Below are positions 51,451 through 60,838 of a stretch of 64,000 nucleotides of DNA, piece by piece. The position numbers and the translations under genes are program-made. The DNA is from Solibaculum mannosilyticum. Its GTDB lineage: Bacteria > Bacillota > Clostridia > Oscillospirales > Acutalibacteraceae. Location of the stretch: contig NZ_AP023321.1 in the NCBI RefSeq assembly GCF_015140235.1, forward strand, positions 2,284,501 to 2,348,500. Reading direction: 5' to 3'. Position 1 is the first letter of the stretch; each line of letters starts with the position of its first letter. A model generated the notes under the pieces. The model made no database searches, was not told where the DNA came from, and worked only from the letters and a program-made list of their open reading frames with translations.

Positions 51451-52626
51451 CTATCGGGCTTCTATTACCATCTCCCGCACGCCTTCCACTGCTTCCTGCA
51501 CCAACTGGTCAAGAGACAATTTCTGTTCCGCCGCTTCCAAGTCGGAAAGCCGTGGTCTTGTCTTGGGATGCTTGGGTGTAAATACAGTACAACAGTCCTC
51601 ATAGGGCTGGATGGAAATATCAAATGTTCCGATTTTACGGGAGATTTCCATAATCTCCTCTTTATCCATGCCGCACAAAGGGCGCAGCACCGGAAGCTGT
51701 GCCACGGCATCGGTACACACCATGGCGGGCAAGGTCTGACTTGCCACCTGGCCGACGCTTTCCCCCGTCACCAATGCCAGACATTCCCTCTTCTCCGCCA
51801 CGGCCGAAGCGATGCGCACCATAAAACGGCGCATGACTACGGTAAACAGGTCCTCTGGACAGTTATCCCGGATGGCCTCTTGGATGGAGGTAAAGGGTAC
51901 GATCAATAATTTCATTCGTCCGGCATATCCGGCCACTTGGGTCAGAAGTTCAATGACCTTGCGTTCGGCCCTCTCGCTGGTATAAGGGGGGCTGGCAAAG
52001 TGAATGGCCGTCAGCCGAAGGCCGCGTTTTGCCATCATATAGCCTGCCACGGGACTGTCGATACCGCCGGAAATAAGCAGAAGACCACGGCCCCCTGTTC
52101 CAACCGGCATTCCGCCGGCTCCCGGCAGTACTTTCCCGTGGATATAGGCGCCAAAATCCCGGATCTCCACCATGACGGTGACATCCGGATGATGCACATC
52201 CACCTTCAGATGAGGGAAGCTTTGGAGCAGTTTCTCTCCCATGGCGGCGCAGATTGCCGGGGACTTGAGCGGAAAAGTTTTATCCGAACGCTTTGCCTCT
52301 ACTTTAAATGTTTTGGCGTTCTCCAGCGTCTCCTCCAGATAACCCGGCGCAGCGTCCAGGATGGCATCCATTTCCTTAGGCGCTACCATAGCGCGGGACA
52401 ATGCCACTATGCCGAACACCTGGCTGACCTTCTCCACCGCCTCGTCCAGGTCGATGGATGGATCCTTCGGCTCGATTGTAATGACCGACTGGGCTTTGCG
52501 GATCTCAAAGGAACCAAACCCCTCCAGCCGGCGACGGATATTTTTCACTAAGATGGATTCAAACGTAGACCGATTTAAGCCCTTGAGGGCCAATTCTCCC
52601 ATTTTAGCCAGTATGATTTCATTCAC
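51451..52626 (-). CDS. thiI: tRNA 4-thiouridine synthase
   Basis: 391 residues with a GTG start at 52626 (VNEIILAKMGELALKG), nine bases after AGGGAG; a TTG two codons upstream is the alternative. Domains: ferredoxin-like and THUMP (about 1-165), then the PP-loop ATPase LLLISGGIDSPVAGYMM. It ends at the AANH domain without the rhodanese extension, as in most Firmicutes. It thiolates U8 of tRNA using sulfur from the cysteine desulfurase encoded 25 bp upstream. Confidence 0.94.
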   Translation of the reverse strand: MNEIILAKMGELALKGLNRSTFESILVKNIRRRLEGFGSFEIRKAQSVITIEPKDPSIDLDEAVEKVSQVFGIVALSRAMVAPKEMDAILDAAPGYLEETLENAKTFKVEAKRSDKTFPLKSPAICAAMGEKLLQSFPHLKVDVHHPDVTVMVEIRDFGAYIHGKVLPGAGGMPVGTGGRGLLLISGGIDSPVAGYMMAKRGLRLTAIHFASPPYTSERAERKVIELLTQVAGYAGRMKLLIVPFTSIQEAIRDNCPEDLFTVVMRRFMVRIASAVAEKRECLALVTGESVGQVASQTLPAMVCTDAVAQLPVLRPLCGMDKEEIMEISRKIGTFDISIQPYEDCCTVFTPKHPKTRPRLSDLEAAEQKLSLDQLVQEAVEGVREMVIEAR

Positions 52627-52651
52627 AGTCAAAAACTCCCTGTTTTCCTCT

Positions 52652-53788
52652 TTATTTTCTCAGGCGGGCTATGCCCTCCTCGATGCCTGCTACCAAAGCC
52701 TCCACGTGCTCCATCCGGTTAAACCGGGAGAAGCTGATGCGCAAAGCGCTGTCTACTGTCTTTCTGTCAAGCCCCATGGCCGCGAGGGGACGGCTGAGCG
52801 CTCCCTTGGAACAAGCCGATCCGCTGGACACATAAATACCTTTCCCCGCCAGGAAGTGGAGCATGGTCTCCGAACGGATCCCCTCTACCGACAAGTTAAA
52901 GACATAGGGCAATGCGTCCTTTGGCGAATTGATGCGTACACCCGGCAGCTTCTCCGCCGCTTCCCACAATGCGTTCCACAGCTTGGAGGCCTCCGCCGCG
53001 TGCTGGACCGTATCGCCCAGCGCCTCTACCGCAGCGCCAAATCCGGCGATGGACGGCACGCCTTCGGTTCCAGGACGGATTGCCTGCTCCTGGCTGCCTC
53101 CGAATTGTCTGGGTAAGATGCGCGTTCCCTTGCGGATATACAAAGCCCCCGCTCCTTTTGGACCGTGGATCTTGTGGGATGAAACCGTCATGAGGTCCAC
53201 CCCCAGAGCCGCGGGACGACAGGACATCTTCCCAAACGCCTGCACAGCGTCACAGTGGATGAGGGCGGGAGCTCCCGCCTTCTTCACGGCTTTCTTTATG
53301 TGCTCCACCGGCTGAATGGCGCCGGTTTCATTGTTGACCAGCATCATGCTGACCAGTATCGTGTCCTCATTGACCGCCTCATAGATGGACTGTACGGGAA
53401 TTTTGCCATCCGGCCCCGGGGCGAGACGGATCACCTCAAACCCCTGCTGCTCCAGCGCATCCGCCGTTTCATACACCGAGGAATGCTCCAGCTGTGTGAC
53501 GACGATGCGTTTCCCAGCCCTCTTCTTTGCGGCCGTACCGCCGAATAAGGCCAAGTTATTGGCTTCGGTGCCGCCGGAGGTGAACACAATCTCCCGCTCT
53601 GTACAGTTCAGACGGGCGGCCACGGCACGACGGGCGCGATCCATCTCGTCCTCGGCCTCAATCCCCTTCTGATGCAACGACGACGGATTGCCGTACGACA
53701 CCGTCATCACCTGTACCATACGTTCGACCGCTTCCTTGCAGACCGCGGTAGTGGCGCTGTTGTCCAGATAAATATCCTGCAACCTCAA
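52652..53788 (-). CDS. Cysteine desulfurase (NifS/IscS-like)
   Basis: 378 residues. Start codon is TTG, at 53788 or 53782; GAGGGG lies upstream and no ATG or GTG fits. PLP enzyme with YLDNSATTAV, TSGGTEANNLALFG, the lysine in MTVSSHKIHGPKGAG and the persulfide cysteine in SSGSACSKGALSRPL. Pairing with thiI indicates it supplies sulfur for tRNA 4-thiouridine (and possibly thiamine). First gene of the leftward desulfurase-thiI-cinA/sortase run. Confidence 0.93.
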   Translation of the reverse strand: MRLQDIYLDNSATTAVCKEAVERMVQVMTVSYGNPSSLHQKGIEAEDEMDRARRAVAARLNCTEREIVFTSGGTEANNLALFGGTAAKKRAGKRIVVTQLEHSSVYETADALEQQGFEVIRLAPGPDGKIPVQSIYEAVNEDTILVSMMLVNNETGAIQPVEHIKKAVKKAGAPALIHCDAVQAFGKMSCRPAALGVDLMTVSSHKIHGPKGAGALYIRKGTRILPRQFGGSQEQAIRPGTEGVPSIAGFGAAVEALGDTVQHAAEASKLWNALWEAAEKLPGVRINSPKDALPYVFNLSVEGIRSETMLHFLAGKGIYVSSGSACSKGALSRPLAAMGLDRKTVDSALRISFSRFNRMEHVEALVAGIEEGIARLRK

Positions 53789-53878
53789 TTCCCCTCAATC
53801 CATAAAAAGCGGGAAATGCACTGTTTTCCACTTGCAGCACATCCTCCGCCTCTATTGTCCTATCAAACAACTAGACTT

Positions 53879-53907
53879 ATTATACAACAATCCCTCTCCT
53901 TCCGCAA
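53879..53907 (-). promoter_or_regulatory. Promoter of the cysteine desulfurase-thiI unit
   Basis: Minus-strand TATAAT (53879-53884) with TTGCGG (53902-53907) 17 bp upstream, about 90 bp before the start codon. Confidence 0.65.
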
Positions 53908-53967
53908 GACGCCCAGCCACTGGCTTTTTTCTCCTATTTCTTGTCCTTTTCCGATGCCTCGCGGCTC

Positions 53968-53997
53968 TAGACAAATACTCCTTTTAAATGGTATAAT
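53968..53997 (+). promoter_or_regulatory. Promoter of the 5'-deoxynucleotidase gene
   Basis: TAGACA 53968-53973 and TATAAT 53992-53997, spacer 18 bp. Confidence 0.6.
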
Positions 53998-54077
53998 TGT
54001 TAGAAGTACATCTGTCGGTTTTGTTGGATATCTTTGAGAATTTTTCCTGGGTAATCATCACCCTGAAGGAGGGCTTT

Positions 54078-54671
54078 ATGCATCAAAGTCATTTCTTTGC
54101 CATGCTGTCCCGGATGAAGCATATCAATCGCTGGGGTCTCATGCGCAATACCTATCCGGAAAACATCAGCGAACACAGCCTCCAGGTGGCCATGATTGCC
54201 CATGCGTTGGCTGTTTTGCGCAACCGCCGGTTCGGCGGATCGGTTTCTCCGGAACGGGTGGCTTTGCTCTCCCTCTTTCACGATACGCCTGAAATCCTCA
54301 CCGGCGATCTTCCCACCCCGGTGAAATACCGCAACACCGCTATTCGGTCGGCCTATCAGCAGGTGGAACTGGATTCCGCCCAGCAGCTGCTACAGCTCCT
54401 ACCCGACGATTTGCAGGGGGATTACCGCTCCCTTTTCCTCCCCGAAAAGGAGGAAAAGGAGCTCTGGGTGCTGGTCAAGGCGGCGGACAAGATCTCCGCC
54501 CTCATCAAATGCATCGAGGAACAGAAGGCCGGCAATCAGGAATTTCGGACGGCAGCCGTCTCTACCCGCCAATCCATTGTGGACATGCATATCCCTGAAG
54601 CCGACGTTTTTTTAGAGCAATTTCTCCCCTCCTTCTCCCTGACGCTGGATGAGCTAAATTGCGACGCGTAA
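54078..54671 (+). CDS. yfbR: 5'-deoxynucleotidase, YfbR-like HD protein
   Basis: 197 residues from the ATG at 54078 behind GAAGGAGGG. HD-domain ligands are visible: MKHINRWGLMRNTYPENISEHSLQVAMIAHAL (first His), LSLFHDTPEILTGDLPTPVK (HD) and a late Asp in VKAADKISALIKCIEE. YfbR-type enzymes dephosphorylate dNMPs to control nucleotide pools. The retained tryptophan-containing start matches the substrate pocket of the family. Confidence 0.9.
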   Translation: MHQSHFFAMLSRMKHINRWGLMRNTYPENISEHSLQVAMIAHALAVLRNRRFGGSVSPERVALLSLFHDTPEILTGDLPTPVKYRNTAIRSAYQQVELDSAQQLLQLLPDDLQGDYRSLFLPEKEEKELWVLVKAADKISALIKCIEEQKAGNQEFRTAAVSTRQSIVDMHIPEADVFLEQFLPSFSLTLDELNCDA

Positions 54672-54810
54672 AGTATTTTCCATCCGATCGGCATACAATA
54701 GAAATCTAGAAGCGGTTTTGCTGTGGAATTCGATACCGTCTTTTTGCGTTTTCAAAGCGGCTATCTTGATCCGCCGCTTCCTAAAACCAAACAATGGAGT
54801 TGATTTTAAC

Positions 54811-56706
54811 ATGGCATTCTGCCCTTTCCACGCCTATGATCCTGACCATCGCAGTCCTTTCGGGGCCGTCCCTGCCGGGACGGCGGTTCATCTTCGCGTC
54901 CTGCTGCCCAGGGATTACGGCTGTTCCTCCTGTACCCTGGTCATCCGGGCCGACGATCAGAAGGAGGCCCGGCGGTATGGGATGTTTTGGTGCGGCATGC
55001 ACGGCCAGAATTCCGAGTGGTGGGAGTGCCATTTTAGACCGGAGACTCCGGGACTTTACTGGTATTCCTTTGAATGCCAGACCCATCAGGGGACATTGCC
55101 TATTTCAGCCCGTCCCGACGGCAGCGGCGTCCTAGGCGGACAGGGTACCTGGCAGCTTACCGCATACGACCCCTCTTTTCAGACGCCCGACTGGATCAAA
55201 GGCGGCGTCTATTATCAGATTTTCCCGGATCGTTTTGCCTGTTCCGGCCGGTCGAAACAGGATGTCCCCGCCGGACGTACCCTGCGGCAGGATTGGGGCG
55301 GACAACCGGAATGGCGTCCCAATGCCGAGGGCAAGGTGACCAATTCGGATTTCTTTGGCGGCGATCTTCCGGGCATCGAACAAAAGCTCCCCTATTTGGA
55401 ACGTTTGGGTGTAACATGCCTGTATCTCAATCCCATTTTTGAATCCCATTCCAACCATCGTTACGATACCGCAGACTACACAAAAATCGATCCCCTTCTT
55501 GGATGCGAGGACGATTTAAAACATCTGTGCGCCCAGGCGGCCAAACACGGGATCCATATTGTTTTGGACGGCGTCTTTAGTCATACCGGTTCCGACTCGG
55601 TCTATTTTAACCGGGAAGGACGCTATCCTCCAAACGGCGCTTACAATACCCAAGATTCCCCCTATTACTCCTGGTACAAATTCCAGAAATGGCCGGAGCT
55701 TTATACCTCCTGGTGGGGATTTATCACCTTGCCGGAGGTTCACGAAGAGGATCCTTCCTTTTTGGAATTTATCTGCGGAGAGCAAGGGGTCTTAAAAAAA
55801 TGGCTCCGGTGCGGCGTGTCCGGCTGGCGGCTGGATGTGGCCGACGAACTCCCGGATGTCTTTTTGGAACGGCTGCGTCAAGCCGTCAAGGAGCAGTCGC
55901 CCGACGCCCTCATTTTAGGGGAGGTTTGGGAGGACGCCTCCAATAAGGAAAGCTATGGCGCCCGGCGTAAGTTCCTGCTGGGGAACCAGTTGGATTCGGT
56001 GATGAATTACCCCTTCCGCAACGCCATCCTCGGGTTCTTGACCGGAGGAAAGGCGGAGGATTTTCTCTCTATCGTGCTGTCGGTGTGTGAACATTATCCC
56101 GCACCGGCGCTGCATACCCTCATGAACCACATCGGTACCCATGATACCGAACGGGCTCTTACGATTCTTGCCGGGGAACCGGAAAACGGCCGCGGTCGGG
56201 ACTGGCAGTCACAGCAGTGTTTGTCCCCGGATCAGAAAGCTCATGGATTACAGTTCATGCGTCTTGCTTCCGCTATGCAGTATACCTTGCCCGGCGTCCC
56301 GTCCGTCTACTACGGCGACGAAACCGGGATGGAAGGGTACAAGGATCCCTTTAACCGGGGATGCTATCCCTGGGGAAAGGAAGATGTTTCTCTTGTGGAA
56401 TGGTACTGCAGTTTGGGCCGTATCCGCAAAGCATGCCCGGCTTTGGTGGACGGCGAATTTATTCCCCTGTTCTCCCAGGGAGATATCCTGGCTTTCGGCC
56501 GGCGCAAAGGAAATGATACGATTTTAACCGTGATCAATCGGTCGAGTAGTCCCGCCGCTTTTCCATTGCCCAAGGGGTGGGAAAATGTCGCTTGCATCCT
56601 TGGGAAGAAAGAAAATGACACCATTGTCCTCACCCCTCATGACGCTGTGCTAGCCGGCACGGGGCAATGGATCAATAAACTACTATCAACCAGTAAGGAC
56701 GGCTGA
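54811..56706 (+). CDS. GH13 alpha-glucosidase/neopullulanase-type enzyme
   Basis: 631 residues from the ATG at 54811. N-terminal beta-sandwich (about 1-125) of the CBM34-like type, then the catalytic barrel: VYYQIFPDRF, LDGVFSH, GWRLDVADE (nucleophile Asp), ILGEVWED (acid/base Glu), NHIGTHDTER (third Asp), and a short C-terminal sheet domain. No signal peptide, so it acts inside the cell on imported maltodextrins or cyclodextrins. Ends 5 bp before a DtxR-type regulator gene, with which it is probably cotranscribed. Confidence 0.9.
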   Translation: MAFCPFHAYDPDHRSPFGAVPAGTAVHLRVLLPRDYGCSSCTLVIRADDQKEARRYGMFWCGMHGQNSEWWECHFRPETPGLYWYSFECQTHQGTLPISARPDGSGVLGGQGTWQLTAYDPSFQTPDWIKGGVYYQIFPDRFACSGRSKQDVPAGRTLRQDWGGQPEWRPNAEGKVTNSDFFGGDLPGIEQKLPYLERLGVTCLYLNPIFESHSNHRYDTADYTKIDPLLGCEDDLKHLCAQAAKHGIHIVLDGVFSHTGSDSVYFNREGRYPPNGAYNTQDSPYYSWYKFQKWPELYTSWWGFITLPEVHEEDPSFLEFICGEQGVLKKWLRCGVSGWRLDVADELPDVFLERLRQAVKEQSPDALILGEVWEDASNKESYGARRKFLLGNQLDSVMNYPFRNAILGFLTGGKAEDFLSIVLSVCEHYPAPALHTLMNHIGTHDTERALTILAGEPENGRGRDWQSQQCLSPDQKAHGLQFMRLASAMQYTLPGVPSVYYGDETGMEGYKDPFNRGCYPWGKEDVSLVEWYCSLGRIRKACPALVDGEFIPLFSQGDILAFGRRKGNDTILTVINRSSSPAAFPLPKGWENVACILGKKENDTIVLTPHDAVLAGTGQWINKLLSTSKDG

Positions 56707-56711
56707 TTCTT

Positions 56712-57089
56712 ATGAAGAAACTATCCCCTTCTTTGGAGGATTACCTGGAGACTATCCACATTCTAGAGCAGCAGGGGCCGGTGCATGTCACCGACATTGC
56801 CAACGAATTGGGGCTCTCCAAACCCAGCGTCAATCGGGCGGTCAAGACGCTTGCTCAGGACGGCCTTTGCGACCATGAACCCTATGGCACCATCCGCCTC
56901 ACGGAGGAAGGGAGTCACATTGCATCAGAAGTGCTGTTCCGCCATGTCACCATCAAGGGATTCCTCATCCAGCAGCTCGGTATCTCGGAAAAGGTGGCTG
57001 AAGAGGACGCTTGCCGTATGGAACATGTGGTCAGTGCTGAAACGATGGAAAAGTTGATTGCGTACATCAAAAAGTCCCAAGATCAATAA
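56712..57089 (+). CDS. DtxR/MntR-family metal-dependent regulator
   Basis: 125 residues: winged helix (PSLEDYLETIHILEQQGPVHVTDIANELGLSKPSVNRAVKTLAQDGL) and dimerisation/metal-binding helices with EEDACRMEHVVS, the usual Cys/Glu/His ligands. The C-terminal SH3 domain of DtxR is absent, as in MntR. It would sense Mn2+ or Fe2+. Its link to the upstream GH13 gene is not obvious. Confidence 0.9.
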   Translation: MKKLSPSLEDYLETIHILEQQGPVHVTDIANELGLSKPSVNRAVKTLAQDGLCDHEPYGTIRLTEEGSHIASEVLFRHVTIKGFLIQQLGISEKVAEEDACRMEHVVSAETMEKLIAYIKKSQDQ

Positions 57090-57166
57090 AAGTTTTTTGC
57101 GGATCCTTTTCCTGCGGGGAGGGAGAACAGAATTCTTGCGCAAAAAGAGGGAAATCAGCTGGACGG

Positions 57167-57195
57167 TTGAATTTTCCCGTTTGGTCGGGTATACT
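57167..57195 (+). promoter_or_regulatory. Promoter of the murE leader
   Basis: TTGAAT 57167-57172 and TATACT 57190-57195 with a 17-bp spacer; transcription would begin near 57202. Confidence 0.7.
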
Positions 57196-57201
57196 GAAAG
57201 A

Positions 57202-57290
57202 AAGGATGGGCGGGAGATCTTTGCGCCCATAGGACCAAAGACGATCCAAAATACCAGTTAGGGCGGCAGAAGAGCCGCCCTAACTTTTCT
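57202..57290 (+). ncRNA. Candidate structured leader or small RNA ending in a terminator
   Basis: Stem 1 pairs 57206-57212 (ATGGGCG) with 57224-57230 (CGCCCAT). Its loop holds TCTTTG (57218-57223), which is complementary to CAAAGA at 57236-57241, so an H-type pseudoknot is possible. A terminator hairpin (TTAGGGCGGC/GCCGCCCTAA, 57258-57283) with a CTTTTC tail follows, 40 bp before the murE start. The order promoter, pseudoknot, terminator, gene is that of a riboswitch or attenuator; a stand-alone sRNA is equally possible. I cannot match it to a known class. Confidence 0.5.
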
Positions 57291-57322
57291 CTTTATGACT
57301 ACGGTGGAAAGGCGATGATGGT

Positions 57323-58807
57323 GTGAAATTTGTCCGCTTGCTGGAACAAGCCGGTTTCCCGGCATGCTGTTCTCCCGATCGGGAGGTGGAGGCGCTTTGC
57401 TACGATTCCCGCAAAGCCGCGTCTGATAACGCCTTCGTGGCTCTGTGCGGAACAGTCTCCGACGGCCACGCCTTTGTCCAGTCGGCTTACGACAACGGAT
57501 GCCGCGCCTTTGTGGTGCAGCGCCCTGTTACTCTGCCCAGTGACGCCGACATCGTCCAAGTGCCGGATACCAGGGCGGCCCTTGCATCGCTGTCGGCCTG
57601 CCTCTTTGAGCATCCTGCAACTCGGATCAAGACCATTGGTATCACCGGAACAAAGGGAAAGACTTCGGTGGCCCACTTGATCCGCCATATGCTGGACGAA
57701 ACCGGGCACAAGGCCGGTCTGATCGGCACTACCGGCATCCGGTTTGGAGACGTAGTCCGCAAAACGGTCAACACCACCCCGGAATCCTACGAGCTACAAA
57801 GAGCGCTCTCGGACATGGAGAAAGCCGATTGCCAATACGCCTGTGTGGAAGTGTCCTCCCAGGGGCTGATGACCCATCGGGTGGACGGCCTTCCCTTTGA
57901 GATCGGCATCTTTACCAACCTCTCTCCCGATCACATCGGGCCGGGGGAGCACAGTAGTTTTGAGGAATATATGGGGTGGAAGGCCCAGTTGTTCCGCCGC
58001 TGTAGAATCGGCATCCTCAACCGGGACGACGCCCATTTTGCCGATATGGCAAAGGACTCTACTTGTGTCATCCGCACCTTTGGCATGAACGATCAGGCCG
58101 ATTATTGGGCCGACGACGTCCAGCTCCTGCGGGAACCGGGATTCCTGGGGGTTGGGTTTACCTGTCATACCCCGGCCGACAGCTTCCCCGTCCGTCTCCC
58201 TCAGCCCGGCCGGTTCAGCGTCTACAACGCCTTAGCGGCCATCGGGGCTGGATGCGAGCTGGGCATCCCTCTGTCCCAAATCGCCACTGTGTTAGCTGGG
58301 GCCGTCATCCCCGGCCGTATTCAGCTCATCCCCGCCCTGCCCTACTGCACCATCGTGGTGGACTACGCCCACAATGAGCTAAGCCTTCGCTCTATTCTTA
58401 CCACCCTGCGGGAATATCATCCCCGCCGGCTCATCTGCCTCTTCGGCTCGGTGGGGGGACGCACTCAGCTCCGCCGCCAAACCTTGGCTCATGCCGCCGC
58501 TCAGCTCGCCGATTTTTCCATCCTCACCAGCGACAATCCCGATTTTGAGGATCCGGTGGCCATCTTGGAGGATATCGAGCAGGGGATGTCGGCGGCCAAG
58601 GGACATTTTATCTCCATCCCCGACCGTGGGGACGCCATCCGCTACGCGGTGGATATGGCAAAGCCTGGGGATATGATCCTTCTAGCCGGCAAGGGTCACG
58701 AGGATTACCAGCTGATCCGTGGGGAACGCATCCCATTTTGTGAACGGGATGTGGTGGAGGAAGCCGCCCGGCAACGTCTCAGCCGGGAATCGAGCGGGAA
58801 ATCCTGA
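57323..58807 (+). CDS. murE: MurE-like UDP-MurNAc-tripeptide ligase
   Basis: 494 residues with a GTG start at 57323. Three Mur-ligase domains: the N-terminal UDP-MurNAc-binding domain (EALCYDSRKAASDNAFVALCG), the central ATPase (GITGTKGKTSVAHL, NTTPESYELQ, a carbamylated-lysine region) and the C-terminal domain. The amino-acid selection site reads SDNPDFEDP, with Asp where meso-DAP enzymes have Arg (DNPR); GSVGGRTQLRR also departs from the usual GCGGDRD. It adds the third residue of the stem peptide; specificity is therefore uncertain and this may be a paralogue. FemX follows in the same direction. Confidence 0.85.
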   Translation: MKFVRLLEQAGFPACCSPDREVEALCYDSRKAASDNAFVALCGTVSDGHAFVQSAYDNGCRAFVVQRPVTLPSDADIVQVPDTRAALASLSACLFEHPATRIKTIGITGTKGKTSVAHLIRHMLDETGHKAGLIGTTGIRFGDVVRKTVNTTPESYELQRALSDMEKADCQYACVEVSSQGLMTHRVDGLPFEIGIFTNLSPDHIGPGEHSSFEEYMGWKAQLFRRCRIGILNRDDAHFADMAKDSTCVIRTFGMNDQADYWADDVQLLREPGFLGVGFTCHTPADSFPVRLPQPGRFSVYNALAAIGAGCELGIPLSQIATVLAGAVIPGRIQLIPALPYCTIVVDYAHNELSLRSILTTLREYHPRRLICLFGSVGGRTQLRRQTLAHAAAQLADFSILTSDNPDFEDPVAILEDIEQGMSAAKGHFISIPDRGDAIRYAVDMAKPGDMILLAGKGHEDYQLIRGERIPFCERDVVEEAARQRLSRESSGKS

Positions 58808-58898
58808 CAATAACGCTGCTTCAAGCGATAATAAGGATAAAAAAGCGATATTCAGACGTATTCGAGACGAAGTTTGACGGCATACAGGAGGTTTCAGC

Positions 58899-60011
58899 AT
58901 GCAGCCACTTGATCCAAAGATGCAGAAGATCGATGAATTTGTCCAATCTTGTCCCAAGGGACATTTTATGCAGTCCCCCCAGTGGGGGCAGTTCAAAGAC
59001 GCGTGGCACAATGAATTTGTCACAGTGGAGGACGCCGACGGCAATCTAAAGGGCAGCATGAGCCTTTTGATCCGCAAGACTCCCTTCCTGGGGTACAGCA
59101 TGATGTATTCCCCCCGCGGCCCTGTGTGCGATATCCATGACCGGGAGACCATCCGGGAATTAATCGGAAAGGCCTCCCAGGTGGCTAAACAGCATCGGTG
59201 CTATACCCTTAAAATCGATCCGGATGTGTCCATTGAGGACAAGGAATTCTCCGATATCTTCCGGGATCTGGGTTTTTCCATCAACAGCGACATCAAGGGG
59301 TTTGACGGCATCCAGCCCCATTTTGTGTTCCGCCTCAACATCGAAGGAAAATCCGAAGAGGAAATCCTGGCCGGGTTTGGCAAAAAACATCGCAAAAACG
59401 TCCGGCGCGCCATCAAATACGGCGTCACCGTCCGGGTCGGAAGCCGGGAGGAATTGTCTAAATTCTGGGAGCTTGTACACGAAACCGGCGAGCGTCAGCA
59501 TTTCGGCATCCGGAGCCTGGCGTATTTTGAACGGATGTATGATCTCCTGGCTCCCGATCACCTGCGTTATCTCATCCTGGAGTACGAGGGCGAGATGATC
59601 GCCGGATGTTTGGGCGTCCAGTACGGCGACAAGGTGTGGTGCCTCTACTCGGCTACGTCGGATCACCATCGGGATAAAAAGGCCACCTACCTGATGCGTT
59701 GGAATCTGATCCTCTGGGCCAAGGAAAAGGGATGCCGCATCTTTGACCTGATGGGGGTACCGGGCATCGTGCCGGAAACCCATCCCCTCTACGGCCTTTA
59801 TTCGGTTAAGAAAGGCTTTGGCGGCGATCTCATCGAATTCGCCGGGGAGATGGATTTGATTTTCCATCCGGTTGTCTACTCCCTGATTGAGCACGGCATT
59901 GAGATCCGGCACAAGCTGCGTCAACTTCTTCACGGCAGCAAAAAGCCTTCGTCTTCCTCCCAGGAGGGGGAAAAATCGGAGGAAACCTTATCCGGACAGG
60001 AACCATCGTGA
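58899..60011 (+). CDS. FemAB/FemX-family peptidoglycan bridge aminoacyltransferase
   Basis: 370 residues; ATG behind AGGAGG. Twin GNAT-like domains of the FemABX family: MQSPQWGQFKDAW start, LLIRKTPFLGYSMMYSPRGPV, FGKKHRKNVRRAIKYGV, and FDLMGVPG near the end. A short Ser/Glu-rich tail (last 30 residues) is extra. It adds amino acids from aminoacyl-tRNA to the lipid-II stem peptide. It overlaps the next gene by 4 bp. Confidence 0.9.
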   Translation: MQPLDPKMQKIDEFVQSCPKGHFMQSPQWGQFKDAWHNEFVTVEDADGNLKGSMSLLIRKTPFLGYSMMYSPRGPVCDIHDRETIRELIGKASQVAKQHRCYTLKIDPDVSIEDKEFSDIFRDLGFSINSDIKGFDGIQPHFVFRLNIEGKSEEEILAGFGKKHRKNVRRAIKYGVTVRVGSREELSKFWELVHETGERQHFGIRSLAYFERMYDLLAPDHLRYLILEYEGEMIAGCLGVQYGDKVWCLYSATSDHHRDKKATYLMRWNLILWAKEKGCRIFDLMGVPGIVPETHPLYGLYSVKKGFGGDLIEFAGEMDLIFHPVVYSLIEHGIEIRHKLRQLLHGSKKPSSSSQEGEKSEETLSGQEPS

Positions 60012-60838
60012 TCCGTCTGATCCGGGAAGAAGAGGTGGACGTCCTTCTTCCCCTGTGCGAAAAGAGCGCTTTGGGATGTCGGATAGGGTCGGCTTTGCTC
60101 TGTTACCAAGGGGCGTCTTTTTTCGACGTCTGGGTACAAGAGGATGCTTCCGGCATTCAGGCCATCCTCTGCCGGCTGGACGGCGCCATGACCATTGTGG
60201 ATATAGGCAAGACCGGCCATCCGGAACAAATGGCTTTCTGCAATGCCGTCGGGTTTTCCAGCCTGACGGCTTCCTCTTGTTCCCTCAAGGCGATGGGACT
60301 GGCCCCGTCGACAGGTGGGGTCAGTATGGCATTCCCAGCGCGGACGGACAAGCTTCCTAATATCTCTCCCGACTGCGCCGGACAAAATGGAGAAGCATCG
60401 AAAGCCTTGGGTTCCTCCTCGGGCATCTGTTGGGACGCTTCTCCCCGCCTTTATTACCCCATCCTAGAGCAGTGCCAAGGGGATGGCATCCAGTTCCCCC
60501 CATTTGACACGTGGTATGTGGATTGTTCCCACCGTATGCGCCGGGGATGGATGCGGGGAGCCATCGTCCGGGAAAATAGCGTGGATGCCGGATGCATCTT
60601 AGCGGTGGAGACCCCTCATGCCGCCCTGATTACCGGGGTGGCTGTCCTGCCCCGCTTCCGCGGCAATGGTATGGGAAAAAGATTGGTATCCTCTATGCTC
60701 TCTTCCCTTACAGCTGAACACAAGACGTGTTTTCTTCTATGCCGTCCTGAGCTGACCGACTTCTACCGCTCGCTTGGATTTCAACCGTCCGGACACTGGG
60801 CCTCTGCCCTGACGGCTTCTGTGGAGGTATCGCTATGA
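60008..60838 (+). CDS. GNAT-family N-acetyltransferase
   Basis: 276 residues, GTG start overlapping the FemX stop. Acetyl-CoA motif A is in the C-terminal half (AALITGVAVLPRFRGNGMGKRLVSSML); the N-terminal half resembles a degenerate second GNAT fold. Substrate unknown. Coupled by overlaps to both FemX and the membrane protein downstream, so it may act on wall precursors or proteins. Confidence 0.8.
   Translation: MIRLIREEEVDVLLPLCEKSALGCRIGSALLCYQGASFFDVWVQEDASGIQAILCRLDGAMTIVDIGKTGHPEQMAFCNAVGFSSLTASSCSLKAMGLAPSTGGVSMAFPARTDKLPNISPDCAGQNGEASKALGSSSGICWDASPRLYYPILEQCQGDGIQFPPFDTWYVDCSHRMRRGWMRGAIVRENSVDAGCILAVETPHAALITGVAVLPRFRGNGMGKRLVSSMLSSLTAEHKTCFLLCRPELTDFYRSLGFQPSGHWASALTASVEVSL

Noticed and set aside
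57202-57290. Fluoride, preQ1 or ZTP riboswitch before murE
   Set aside because: The conserved core sequences of these small pseudoknotted aptamers were looked for and not found.
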